Source: RGIG4097 sp964550635 (GTDB lineage: Bacteria > Bacillota > Clostridia > Christensenellales > CAG-917). From it: a stretch of 64,000 nt of DNA. Within the stretch, counting starts at the first letter, position 1. Each line of letters begins with the position of its first letter. A model generated the notes under the pieces. It was given only the letters and a program-made list of their open reading frames with translations. It was not told the DNA's origin and searched no databases. This document shows, in pieces, positions 1 through 11,100 of this stretch. The translations under genes were made by a program, and so were the position numbers. The stretch covers positions 62,001 through 126,000 of the forward strand of contig CAZJZV010000002.1 of the NCBI GenBank assembly GCA_964550635.1. The letters are read 5' to 3'.

Positions 1-1
1 C

Positions 2-922
2 GCAAGAGTGCAACCCGAACATAAAACCCGAATCGTCAATGCGTGGAAATCCCTTGGTGCAATCACTGCAATGACGGGGGACGGCGTGAACGACGCACCG
101 TCCATAAAGTCCGCGGATATAGGCGTAGGCATGGGAATAACGGGCACGGACGTTACGAAAAACGTGGCGGATATGGTGCTTGCGGACGACAACTTCGCGA
201 CTATCGTTTCGGCGGTAGGGGAAGGGCGACGCATATACGACAACATAAGAAAAGCGATACAATTCTTGCTTGCGTCGAATTTGAGCGAAGTGCTCGGCGT
301 ATTCTGCGCAACGCTGATGGGATTCACCCTATTGAACCCCGTACACCTGTTGTTCATCAACTTGGTCACCGACTGTTTCCCCGCACTCGCGCTTGGCATG
401 GAAGAGGCGGAACCCGACACGATGAACAGACCTCCGCGCAACTCGAAAGACGGCATATTTGCGGGCGGACTATTCGTGGATATAGCCTATCAAGGCATAC
501 TGGTCACGGCACTCACGATAATATCTTATATTATCGGCAACTCGTTCGAAGTGGGGCATTTCGCTCTTCCGCAAGGTGTGTCCGAGCACGGAATGACTAT
601 GGCGTTTTTGACGATGAGTATGTGCGAGATATTCCACTCGTTCAACCTGCGCTCCCAACGCAAATCCATATTCACGTTGAAATCGCAAAACAAAGTGTTG
701 TGGATAGCGATGGCAGGCTCGTTGTTGTTGACGACTGCGATACTCGAAATACCTTTCATTGCAAACGCATTCGGATTTACCCCTGTGGGCATAAAGGAAT
801 ATGCGATAGCACTTGCGCTTGCGGTGGTGGTGATACCCGTGGTGGAAATTGTCAAAATTTGTCAAAGAGCGTACGCAAAAAGGCGGGTGAAAAAAACGGA
901 GGAAATGCCACAAGAAAACTGA
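2..922 (+). CDS. Calcium-type cation-transporting P-type ATPase, C-terminal part (5' end outside window)
   Basis: This is the C-terminal ~306 residues of a P2-type ATPase; the reading frame is open to the left edge, so the phosphorylation (DKTG) and actuator domains lie outside. It begins at the 'ARVQPEHK' stretch of the P domain, followed by the hinge motif TGDGVNDAPS and the 'ADIGVGMG' segment. Next come the paired helices 'LLFINLVTDCFPALALGMEEAE' (TM5/TM6 region, carrying the Asn/Asp ion ligands) and four further membrane segments, matching the SERCA/PMCA-like cation ATPase C-terminal domain. The family exports Ca2+ (sometimes Mn2+) from the cytoplasm using ATP. A strong terminator follows 20 nt after the stop. 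Ca2+ specificity is inferred from the family. Confidence in the superfamily is very high. Confidence 0.93.
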   Translation, partial: ARVQPEHKTRIVNAWKSLGAITAMTGDGVNDAPSIKSADIGVGMGITGTDVTKNVADMVLADDNFATIVSAVGEGRRIYDNIRKAIQFLLASNLSEVLGVFCATLMGFTLLNPVHLLFINLVTDCFPALALGMEEAEPDTMNRPPRNSKDGIFAGGLFVDIAYQGILVTALTIISYIIGNSFEVGHFALPQGVSEHGMTMAFLTMSMCEIFHSFNLRSQRKSIFTLKSQNKVLWIAMAGSLLLTTAILEIPFIANAFGFTPVGIKEYAIALALAVVVIPVVEIVKICQRAYAKRRVKKTEEMPQEN

Positions 923-941
923 ACTTAAAAGAAAAAAAGAG

Positions 942-967
942 AAGAGCGACTGCGGTCGCTCTTTTTT
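942..967 (+). terminator. Intrinsic terminator of the P-type ATPase gene
   Basis: A perfect 9-bp stem (AAGAGCGAC, 942-950; loop TGCG; GTCGCTCTT, 955-963) runs into a T tract, 20 nt after the stop codon. Confidence 0.9.
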
Positions 968-980
968 AGTAAAAGCGGTT

Positions 981-1261
981 AGAATGTCGAAAACAAGCGA
1001 ATAATGACGATAAAAGAAGAATGATGACGATAAAAGAATTATAATGATAAAAGAGCAAAAATAAAGTCGAAAAGACACTAACAATGACGAAATCACACCG
1101 ATAAAGTCAAAAATGCACTAACAATGGAAAAAGTGCAAGAATGACAGCGAAAAAACAAGGATAGTGTCGAAAGAATACGGATAAAGTCGATAATGCAAGA
1201 ATTATGACGAAAGCAGGCGGATAGTGTCGAAACGTGCGGATAGAATGTCGAAAAATCACGA
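981..1261. repeat. Degenerate 20-bp tandem repeat array, about 14 units
   Basis: From 981 to about 1261 the sequence repeats with a period of exactly 20 bp for some 14 units. The consensus is about ATAATGTCGA followed by an A-rich half such as AAAGCAAGGA. Units differ at several positions each, but the core 'a-tGtCGAaA' and the phase are kept; the last unit is shifted by about 1 bp. Twenty is not a multiple of three and all frames are interrupted, so it is non-coding. It lies between the ATPase terminator and the TetR promoter. Each unit places an A tract at the same helical position, so the DNA may be curved. Function unknown; a protein-binding array or a decaying minisatellite are the obvious options. 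Confidence 0.8.
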
Positions 1262-1413
1262 ACGGTGGCGGTTTGTGTCGGTGGGTTTGACGATAGGGTA
1301 GGCATTCGGACGGTCGGCGGTAATCTTGTTTAGGGCGCAGACTAGCGGTCGATTGATTTGTATATTGAAAGAATAGTGGACAAAATAAACTGTATATTTA
1401 TATATAATTATTC

Positions 1414-1442
1414 TTGCGCTTGAAAAGGGTTGGTGCTATAAT
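1414..1442 (+). promoter_or_regulatory. Promoter of the TetR/giant surface-protein unit
   Basis: TTGCGC (1414-1419), a 17-bp spacer, then TATAAT (1437-1442) preceded by TG one base upstream (extended -10). It is the only good promoter between the 20-bp array and the TetR gene and would drive both the regulator and the giant gene. Confidence 0.65.
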
Positions 1443-1456
1443 TGATTAAACAATCA
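1443..1456. promoter_or_regulatory. Candidate operator: TGATT-AAAC-AATCA palindrome
   Basis: A perfect 5-4-5 inverted repeat starts at the first base after the -10 box and covers the expected transcription start. This is a typical position for a TetR-family autorepressor site. The match to the adjacent regulator is inference. Confidence 0.45.
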
Positions 1457-1489
1457 TTTTAATACTATAGACTAAGGCGGAATAACTGA

Positions 1490-2065
1490 ATGATTAGTGA
1501 ACAAAAACGTCAAAAAAAGAAAGAAGAAATCATGGATAAGTGTTTCGATTGCTATGCGGAGCACGGTCTTGGCAACGTCGGAATTAAGGCACTCGGCAAG
1601 GCATGCGGAATAGCGTCGGGCAGTTTGTACACCTATTTCGACGACCTTGACGATCTTATCGTGCAATCCACTGCGTACGTCATGAGCAAAGTCGAGGACG
1701 ACTTCATGTCCATTGCGCCTAGGTCGGCGGACGAAGTCGCGAAGTTCATCGACGAAGTGCCATATTGGACGGCGCAAAAGCACGGAAAGAAGTATAGGCT
1801 TATGTATCAAGTCTACACCAATCCCAAATACATAGAAGAAGGCAAGAAGTTTTTTGACGGAGTCAACGAGCGTTACACCGAATATGCGAAGGAACTCGAA
1901 CCCAAAATCGGGATTTCGCATACGATGATTACGCCGTTGATTTTCATTTTAATACGCGCGTGCGTGCACTACGCAATGTTCGATGACGAGTATTATCTCA
2001 ACTCGCAGATCGACGTATTGAAAAAGGCAATCGCACTGTTCGTGACGGACGGCGCAAACAAATAA
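1490..2065 (+). CDS. TetR/AcrR-family transcriptional regulator
   Basis: The 191-residue protein has the TetR layout: an N-terminal three-helix DNA-binding domain (about residues 9-55, with 'IKALGKACGIASGSLYTYF' as the helix-turn-helix) and a divergent all-helical ligand domain. TetR proteins are usually repressors released by a small ligand. The start at 1490 is preceded by AAGGCGG at a usable distance. It stands 36 bp upstream of the 11-kb surface-protein gene on the same strand with no terminator between them, only a 5-bp hairpin (2075-2090), so the two are probably co-transcribed and the regulator probably controls both. The palindrome at 1443-1456 is a likely site. The ligand cannot be guessed. 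Confidence 0.9.
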   Translation: MISEQKRQKKKEEIMDKCFDCYAEHGLGNVGIKALGKACGIASGSLYTYFDDLDDLIVQSTAYVMSKVEDDFMSIAPRSADEVAKFIDEVPYWTAQKHGKKYRLMYQVYTNPKYIEEGKKFFDGVNERYTEYAKELEPKIGISHTMITPLIFILIRACVHYAMFDDEYYLNSQIDVLKKAIALFVTDGANK

Positions 2066-2101
2066 GGTTTTTTAGAGGAGAAATATCCTCGGAGGTATAG
2101 T

Positions 2102-5100
2102 ATGGCAAAGATGAAAAACGCACCAATCGTAGCACTTGCAATTGCAATGATGATTTTGCTCTGCGCGGTCGTTCTGATAGGGGACGGAAACGTAGCGGTC
2201 GCATATGCGGAGGGTGCAAGCACGAACGAAGCACAAATCACGACGTCCGCGGGCGTGACGACGGAGTATGCAACGCTTGCCGAAGCGGTGAGCGCACTGC
2301 AAAATAACGACACGTTGACACTGCTCGGCAACGCGACTCTTGAGAGCGACGTCACCATAAACAAAACCATCACGTTTGATCTTGGCACGTTCTACTTAGG
2401 CGGAACGAGCAAATTGATCATCGGCAATATGGGAGTCGTAAAACTCAACAACGGCACCGTTTCTTGTCCAGTTAAAGTCAACGGCGGATTGAATGGCAAC
2501 GCAGCATATGGAAATGACGTTGAAGACTATGGATCTATCAGCGGCGGCACTTTCAATGGAACGGTTAAAGTTTATCAGTTCGGTGAAACGGATAGCAATG
2601 CCATTAGTCTTTTAGGCGGGACATACCTCGGAACCGTAAACAATTACGGCATGATAGGTCATCCGAATCACAAAAATCTTACTCTCGAGTTGGCGGGGAC
2701 GGTCAACAATTACGCTTCGATTTTACTCGGCACTTTCAGCGGAATTGTCAACAATAGTGCTTTTATTTCCGGCGGTGAATTTACTGCGATTTCAACGGTC
2801 AACAATCAAAGACTTGCCGAGTCGAATAATACAAATATTTGCATTTATGGCGGTACGTTCAAAGGCGCGGTCAACAATACAGCTACGACGGTAGACGGCA
2901 ATACGATCACTCCGAAAATCAAAGAGTATACGTATTCCCCCGACGTTGTACCTGTGTTTACAGAAACTTCGACCGTGACCAACAACTCAATAATTGAAAA
3001 CGGTGATTTTAGTGGATCGGTTGCTAATAGCAACACAATCAGCGGCGGCACGTTCAAAGGCGCAGTCACCAATAATAGCGGAGCGACGATTTCGGGTGGT
3101 ACTTTCCAAAGCACCGTCACCAACAGCGGAACGATAGGCGGTGGTACTTCCACCAATGCTGCAACCATCACCAACAATAGCGACGGCACGATTTCGAGCG
3201 GCACTTTCAGCGGAACGGTTGCTAATAGCGGTACGATCAGTGGCGGTACGTTCAACGTGTCGTCTTTGCAAAACAACGGCGGTACGATAAGCGCAGGCAC
3301 TTTCACGGTCGGTACTTCTTTTGTCAACGACGGCGGAAATATAAGTGGCGGCGACTTCACTCTGAATTGCAATCTTGAGAATAAAAATGGCGATGGCAAT
3401 AATAATAAAGGAATTTTTGGCGGTACGTTCGCCGAAAGCACCGACACCCAAAAGACTCTCGTGAACTACCCGAATGGAGTAATTAGAGGTGGTGAGTTCA
3501 CGTTTACGAAGTTTGAAAACAATACGTTTGCAAGCAACGGAACTTTTGAAGAATATGGTTTTATATACGGTGGCACTTTCAACGTTGGCGGGGAATTTGC
3601 TATTATTTTAGGCGGCACCATCAGCACCGGCGAAAGTGATTATATCGTGTTCAACTTGAGAGGAAATGCAGAAAATTACGCTTCCCTTAAAAAATGTCGG
3701 TTCATAAGTTCTTCTTCCGTCACTCTCACAAACTACGGGGCGATAGAAAACGTTACCGTCTCAGTCGAAGTCGACAACGACTGTACGACGATAACATCTC
3801 ATAACTATTCGGGCAACTTGAAGAGCGGTACTTTCAACAAAGAAGTCGTCAACAAAAACAGTGCAACGATTTCAGGCGGTACTTTCTCCGAAAAGGTCAC
3901 GAACAACGGCACCATTTCGGGCGGTACGTTCAGCGGAGAAGTAATCAACAATAGCGGAGCGACGATTTCGGGCGGTACTTGCGAAACGACTTCTTCCGTC
4001 ACCAACAACGGTACGGTGAGCGGCGGCACGTTCAAAGGTGTCTTCGTCAACGACGGTACGGTGAGCGGCACAACCGTCTCATTCAGCGGGGGAAGCGCAG
4101 AAGTTATCAACAACAGCATTATGCGCATAAGCAACAATATGGCGTTTTACGAGTGTAAGAGTGTTGTGAACTATGGCACGCTTGACAAGTCATCCGACGG
4201 CAGTGCTTTTTGCACTTTTGCGAAATGCCCTCTCACAATAGATTTAAAGACGGGAGTCACTCCCATGGTTAGCAATTGTTGGATTTATATTGGCGCGTCG
4301 GTGATTATAAAAACACCGAACTGCATCGGCGCAGGCAACCAATTCGACAATTTGGTCAAGGTCGAAGGGCTTGACAATCTTGGTCAAGCACTCAACGACA
4401 GTGCGTTCGTCAACTCTTCCGATGAGTATCTCAATCCATATACGGTAACCTCTTTTGCATCAAACGCCAAGACGGTCGCGCACACTCACGTTATTGATTC
4501 GTCCACGGGACTCTGCGAATGTCATTACGAATGCCCTCACAGCCCGAACGAAGGCGGTCTCTGCAGCGAATGCGGTTATCAATATACCGCAATGGTAGAC
4601 AAAGGGGAGTCGGTCAAATATTTCAAAGACTTGCAATCCGCATTCGATTTCGTCAACAGCAGTGACGACGTCGTGACTTTGTTCAAATCGTCGTTCGCCG
4701 AGGACGTGACGATCTCTCACTCCTGCACGATCAAATTCTACAATTCTGAGTTCAATTCGCAACCGAAATCCACCGAGGAAAACGCACAGTATGCGTCCAT
4801 TACCATTGCAGAAGGCGTGGTCGTTTCTGCTAAAGCAACGCATTCTAATGCTCAAATCAATGCCAACATGACGATCAACGGCACTATCCGCAACGCGTCT
4901 GCAGGAGACCGCATACTTTTCAATATTGCGTCTGACGTTGCATATAGTATAACGATCGGCGAAAGCGGCACTTTGCACACTAATCCTACGAGCTACGTCT
5001 ATAACGCCACCAACTACGGCACTTTGGCAGGCGGTTGTTTGGTTAACGTCACCAACTACGGCACAATCGATTCTTTCGTTTTGGACGGCGTGACTTACCG

Positions 5101-8100
5101 CTCCGACATCAGACGAAACGTCGTGAACTACGGCACGATTGCCGATGCGTTGTGTTACAACTTTTACGTCACTGGTACCGTCTTGACGAACGGCGTCGAT
5201 AACACCGATCCCGACAATCCTATCGTGGGCGTCATTTCGGGCGGTACTTTCGCAATCAACGTTGTCAACAACGGATCCATTACCGGCGGCAAATTCACCA
5301 AAAAAGCAGATAGCGGTCACACTATAGAATCCGAACCCGGTCCTGTCGCTCTCACCAACAACGGCACCATTTCAAACGGCACGTTTGAGTGTAACGTAGT
5401 GAACAAGGGCACGATTTCGGGCGGTACGTTCCAAGAGTACACCGGGTACGACAATGATAGGTTTAGTGCGGCAACCGTGACAAGCCAAGGCACCGACACG
5501 GTTTCGGCAGTCATAAGTGGCGGTACGTTCGACCTACCCTTGGAATGCGAATATACGAATATCTCAAACGGTACGTTCAAAAAATCCGTCAAGGTTTCAC
5601 ATAGCACGATTTCGGGCGGTACGTTCGAGGACTACGTCGAAAACACTAATTACAGTGAGATTACGAACGGCACTTTTACAGGCTCGGTCAAAAACATATC
5701 TTCCGCTGAAATTAACGGCGGTACGTTCAATCTGACTTCCTTGCATAACGAAGGATATGGCAATATAAAAGACGGCGCGGTCATCACAATCAGAAGCGGC
5801 GGTACTTTCAAAAACGCGACAATGGGAATGATCTATGGTGGACAATTCACTTTGAACGGTGATTTGGAAAATAATGGAAACATTCACGGCGGCACGTTCA
5901 CCAAAGGAGTGGGCAGTAACGTCACTGTCACCAATGGATCAGGCGGTCAAATCACCGACGGAACAGGCGTAACCACCAACGTTACGTTCTTCACCGTGTC
6001 TAAACTCGTCAATCAGGGAACAATCGGCGGCGGAACTTTCACAGTCGATGATCTTGCCATTTGCTCGGTCGATGAGAGTACCGGCTATATTCACGACTAT
6101 GGTAGCATTTACGGTGGCACTTTCACTGTTACGAATGCATTTAAACTCGGCGGTAACATACTCGGAAACGTTAATAACTACATCGTGTTCAATATGTCCG
6201 CAAATGCAGATAACTACGTGAATCTCAAATATTGCAAGTTCTTGAAAGCAGGCACGGCAGAATCCGTCACTCTCATAAACTATGCGCGTTTGGAAGACGT
6301 AATCGTCGCCGTCAACGTCATCAATACGTTGAAAAATTACGACGCATCCGGACTTAGCTCGGCAAATTCTTATGCAGGCGAAATCAGGAGCGGTACGTAT
6401 AGTGGCTCCGTCACGAACGCAAGTAGTGTTGCAATTTTGGGCGGTGAGTTCAGTGGCTCCGTCACGAACAACGGCGCGATCACGGGCGGTACGTTCACCA
6501 ACACTTCCACCGTCGTGAACAACTTAGAGATAAGCGAAGGCACCTTCAACGGCGCACTCGTAAACAACGCCGACGGCAGAATTACGGACGGTACGTTCAA
6601 TCTCACGTCCCTTACCAACAAGGGCACGATTTCATCTAACACTTTCACAATCTCCGGGGCTCTCACGAATAGCGGTACGATTTCGGGTGGCACGTTCACC
6701 GCGGCAACCCTTCAAAATTATACGGAATCGGAGAGCGGCGTGACAACAAACGGCACCATTTCGGACGGTGAGTTCACCATTAGCGGTGCCGTCACTCTCA
6801 AGGGCAACGTCGCAAACGTAACCTTTACCTCGGGCGGAACCCTCACCAACTTCGCACAAATCGAAAACAGCGCTTTCGGCGCAACCACCGGCAGTAACGT
6901 TCTTTTCAAAAACTACGGAACAATCAAGAGCGGTACGTTCAAGTGCAACGTGCTCAACACAACTTCCGGTGCCGGCGAAAGCGTCATTCGTGGAAAAATC
7001 GAAGACGGCGTTTTCTACGGCACATTCGAAAACGCACTTTCCGCACAGATTGAAGGCGGCTATTTCATGGGCGCAGTCACGAATAGCGGTGAGATCAGCG
7101 GCGGTACGTTTGTGACCGCAGTCACGAATAACGGTACGATTAACGGCGGTAAGTTCGAGGGCACAAGCGTGGTCGAAAACAACGGCACGATTGCGAGTGT
7201 CACTGTTGAAGGCACGACGCGCCAAGCCACTTTCAGCGGTGTGGTTTCCAACAACGCGAACGCTACGATTTCGGGCGGAACTTTCAACGGCGGTATTTCC
7301 AATAGCGGCAATATTAGCGGTGGCACTTTCGCAGAAGGTTTCACCAACAGCGGTACGATTTCGGGCGGTACGTTCAAAGCCACTGCGACAATCATCAACC
7401 GCAGTACAATAAACGGCGGTACGTTCGGCGGTGCGGTCAACAACGAATTGTCGATCACGAACGGCACGTTCAACGGCGCCGTCGCCAACAACGTCGGTGC
7501 TACCATTTCGGGCGGTACGTTCAGTATAACGTCCTCCGTCGCCAACAACGGCACGATTTCGAACGGCGATTTTGGCGGTGTGGTCAACAACGAAAACACC
7601 GTTTCTGGCGGTACGTTCAGAGGCACCGTAGTCAATAACAAAGTGATCAACGGCGGTATTTTCACGGGCACCGTCAACAACGAAAAAGCAACTAACGACG
7701 ATCCCGCCGTCATCAAAAACGGTGAGAATACGGCTGTTATTTTCAGTGAGTCGTCAGTCGTCAACAACAATAACGGCAGTATCGTAAGCGGCACGTTCGA
7801 AGGTGCGGTCACCAACAGTTGTTCAATCAGTGGCGGCACGTTTGGCGGCGCTGTCACCAACAACGCAAACGCCATGATTACGGGCGGTACGTTTAGCATT
7901 GAAAATCCCCTTACAAACCATGGAATTTTGACGGGAGTTACCGTTCAAGTGTCTCACGCGGCATTAGGCGCCGTTTACGTAGCAAACTACGGCAGAATTT
8001 CGGGCGGTACTTACTCGATCGAGGTCAAAAACTACGACGAAATCAACGGCGGTACGTTTGGCGGAAGGGTCTCGAATATCGCGACCGCGAGTGAGTCATC

Positions 8101-11100
8101 CGAAGAATACGGCATAATCTTGGAAGGTACGTTCAACGGCGCAGTCACCAACGACGGCATCATCGGCACCATCGATACCACCGACCCCGAGGCTATGAAC
8201 GAAAGAATCGTATTCAACGGCACCGTCACCAACAACCACATAGTCTACTGCGGAACCTTCAAAGACGCCGTCACCAACAACAATTTGCTCTCCGGCGGTG
8301 TGTTCACGGAAACTTCCACCATCACCAACGCAACGACTTCTGCGGAAATCGATGGCGGTCAATTCAAAGGAGCGGTCTCTAACAAAGGTGAAATTTCCGC
8401 TGCTTTGTTCTATGGAACGATCACGAACGACGGCACTATTTCAGAAGGAACTTTCGAAAACGCGGTCACGAACAACGGTACGATTAGCGGCGGTAGGTTC
8501 AACATAGATAGCGCAGTCATAAACTACGGAGAAATCAACGGTCGATTGGCACGTTTCATTGATACGGTCGAGAACAAAAACGTCGGTACGATTACAGCGG
8601 GCATTTTCAACTACGTCGTCACCAATTACGGTGTAATAAACGGAGCTAATGCGACATTCAACTATGCGGTCGTCAACAACGGAACAATAAGCAACGGCGA
8701 TTTCTGGTTTTCGGTTGTCAACAATAGCGGTGCAACCATTTCGGGCGGTACCTTCAACATATACGTAAACCCCTTGCAAAATAGTGGTACGATAAACGGC
8801 GGTACTTTCGAGGGCGCAGTCACCAACAACGCAAACGGCACGATTTCGGGCGGTACGTTCGAGGGCGCAGTCACCAACAACGGTATTATCACCAGCGATA
8901 CCATTAGTGCAATTTCCACCTATCCCAAATTCACCGCGGCGGTCACCAACTACGGCAAGATTACTTCGATCTCCGCGAGCGACGCTTTCAGCGGTGCGAA
9001 TTGCTCTCTCACAAACTACGGCTCTCTCGGAAAATACGTGGATGATTCTTCTTCGATCGGTCTCGGCGGCGGTAGCGTCACCTTCAATTGCCCGGTCACT
9101 TTCGAGAGTAGCGATTCCGTCACGGCTCTTGCAATCGGTTGTACGTTCAAGGGTAGCGTGAGCGTCAAAGTCGCAGAATCAATTGGATTTGATAACGTCT
9201 TTGATGCCACTGTCACCGCAGTCGGTTTCGACAATCTCGGCGCGGTGCTAAATAACAGTGCGTTCGTCAGAGATACGTCTTCGTCTACCGAGTTCGTCAG
9301 TCCCTACGCGGTCACGTCTTTGACCACAGTCAGAACGATCAGTCACACGCACACCTACGGCGATAGCACCACCGGGCTCTGCGAATGCGGTAAAGAATGC
9401 AATCACGAAAGCGCAAACGAAAGCGGTATCTGCGCGACCTGCGGTTGCCAACTCCAAGCAAAAATCCAAAATACTTCGGGCGGAAGCAAAAACTACATGC
9501 GTTTGAAAGATGCGGTTGAGGCTCTCGTCGACAACGACGTACTCACCGTGTATTGCGACGTCACCTACGATGCGGATATAACCATCAACGCATCCTGCAC
9601 AATCAACTTGGTCGGGAAAAAGTTGATCGGCGACGATATTCCGTCTAAATTTGTAGTCATCGATCCCGTATATGCAAAACTCATAATCGCAAGCGGGAAG
9701 ACCGTCGTTATCAGCGGCACTTCCGCAAGCAAGGGCGAACTCAATTCGTCTATCACCGTTCAAAGCGGCGCAACTCTAATCTTGAACGAAATCAAGATGA
9801 CTCCCGACAATAGTTCGTTGTTAAGTGGTGATGAAGATAGATACGTCATCGAAAACCACGGCACGATCGACGTCGCGGAAGGTCAAGCGGTGACTTCATC
9901 CGCGTTGAAAGGCAAACTCGTCAACTACGGCACTATCAAGGGCGGTGAATTCTCCGCAGTCAACGCGAATAACGGTTCGGTCAACTACGGCACGATCGTG
10001 GATGCGTTCGTGAGCGTTGCCTTCACCAACTACGGCACGATTAGCGGCGGCGCATACTCCGGAAACGTCAACAACTCTTCAACCGTCGTCGAAGAAGTCG
10101 CGATGAACGGCTCGATCACTCGAGGCAATTTCAACTGCACAGTCAACAACAACGCAAACTGCGTGATTTCGGGCGGTACGTTCAACGTTCGGTCTATCGT
10201 CAACAACATCGGTACGATTTCGGGCGGTACGTTCAACGGCACAGTCAACAACAACGGATTGACGAGCGGTGAAACCACAATTCCCGCAATCATCGACAAG
10301 AACGAAAGCGGTGTGAAACCCGTGTTCAGCGACGTTTCCATCGTCAATAACTACGGTACGATCAAAGACGGCAAATTTTTCGGGGAAGTCAAGAACTATT
10401 CTTCGATCGAAAACGGCACTTTCACAGGAAAACTCGTCAACAACGCAAACGGCACGATTTCGGACGGTACGTTCGATCTCGCATCGGGATGTGATAACTA
10501 CGGAACTATCTCAGACGGCACGTTCAACCTTGAGAATAATCTCGTGAACTTCGGCACGATAACTAGCGGTACGTTTGCTCTTGCAAGCACTGCGAACGAC
10601 AACGTCATCATTGAAAACTTCGGTGTTATTGGCGGCGGCACGTACACTGTCAGAATAGTCAACAGCGCAAGCTACGACGACGTCGAAGAAGAGTGGACCG
10701 TCGGTGAAATCAAGGGCGGTACGTTCAGTAAATTGACTGAAAACTGCGGCGCTATCATCAGTGGCGGTACGTTCAGTGCAATCGTCAGCAACACTTGCGA
10801 AAACGTCGCGGGCGAAATCAAGAAGGGTATCATCAAAGGCGGTACGTTCAACGCGGTTAGCAACTCAGCTATCATTAGCAAAGTGGATAGCAGATTCCAA
10901 CCCACTTTCAACGGACAAGTCGACAACGCTGACACCATCGAGGGCGGTATCTTCAATCAGATCGTCTACAACGTGTCGAACGGCGTGATTAGCGACGGAC
11001 AATTCAGATTTGTTAGCGAAGAAGACGATGCAGTCGTGAACTACGGCATCATCAACGGCGGTGTGTTCATCGGCTCTGTCAAAAACTACGGCACTATCGA

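Noticed and set aside
981..1261. CRISPR array
   Set aside because: The 20-bp period has no constant repeat/unique spacer division, the units are degenerate along their whole length, and no cas gene is near.
7060..7899. Long minus-strand frames inside the giant gene, e.g. 7060-7899, 2845-3447 and 4460-5320, with repeats like NVPPLIVPLLVTAP
   Set aside because: They are antisense shadows of the repetitive coil codons: no ribosome-binding sites, and their periodicity mirrors the sense repeats exactly.
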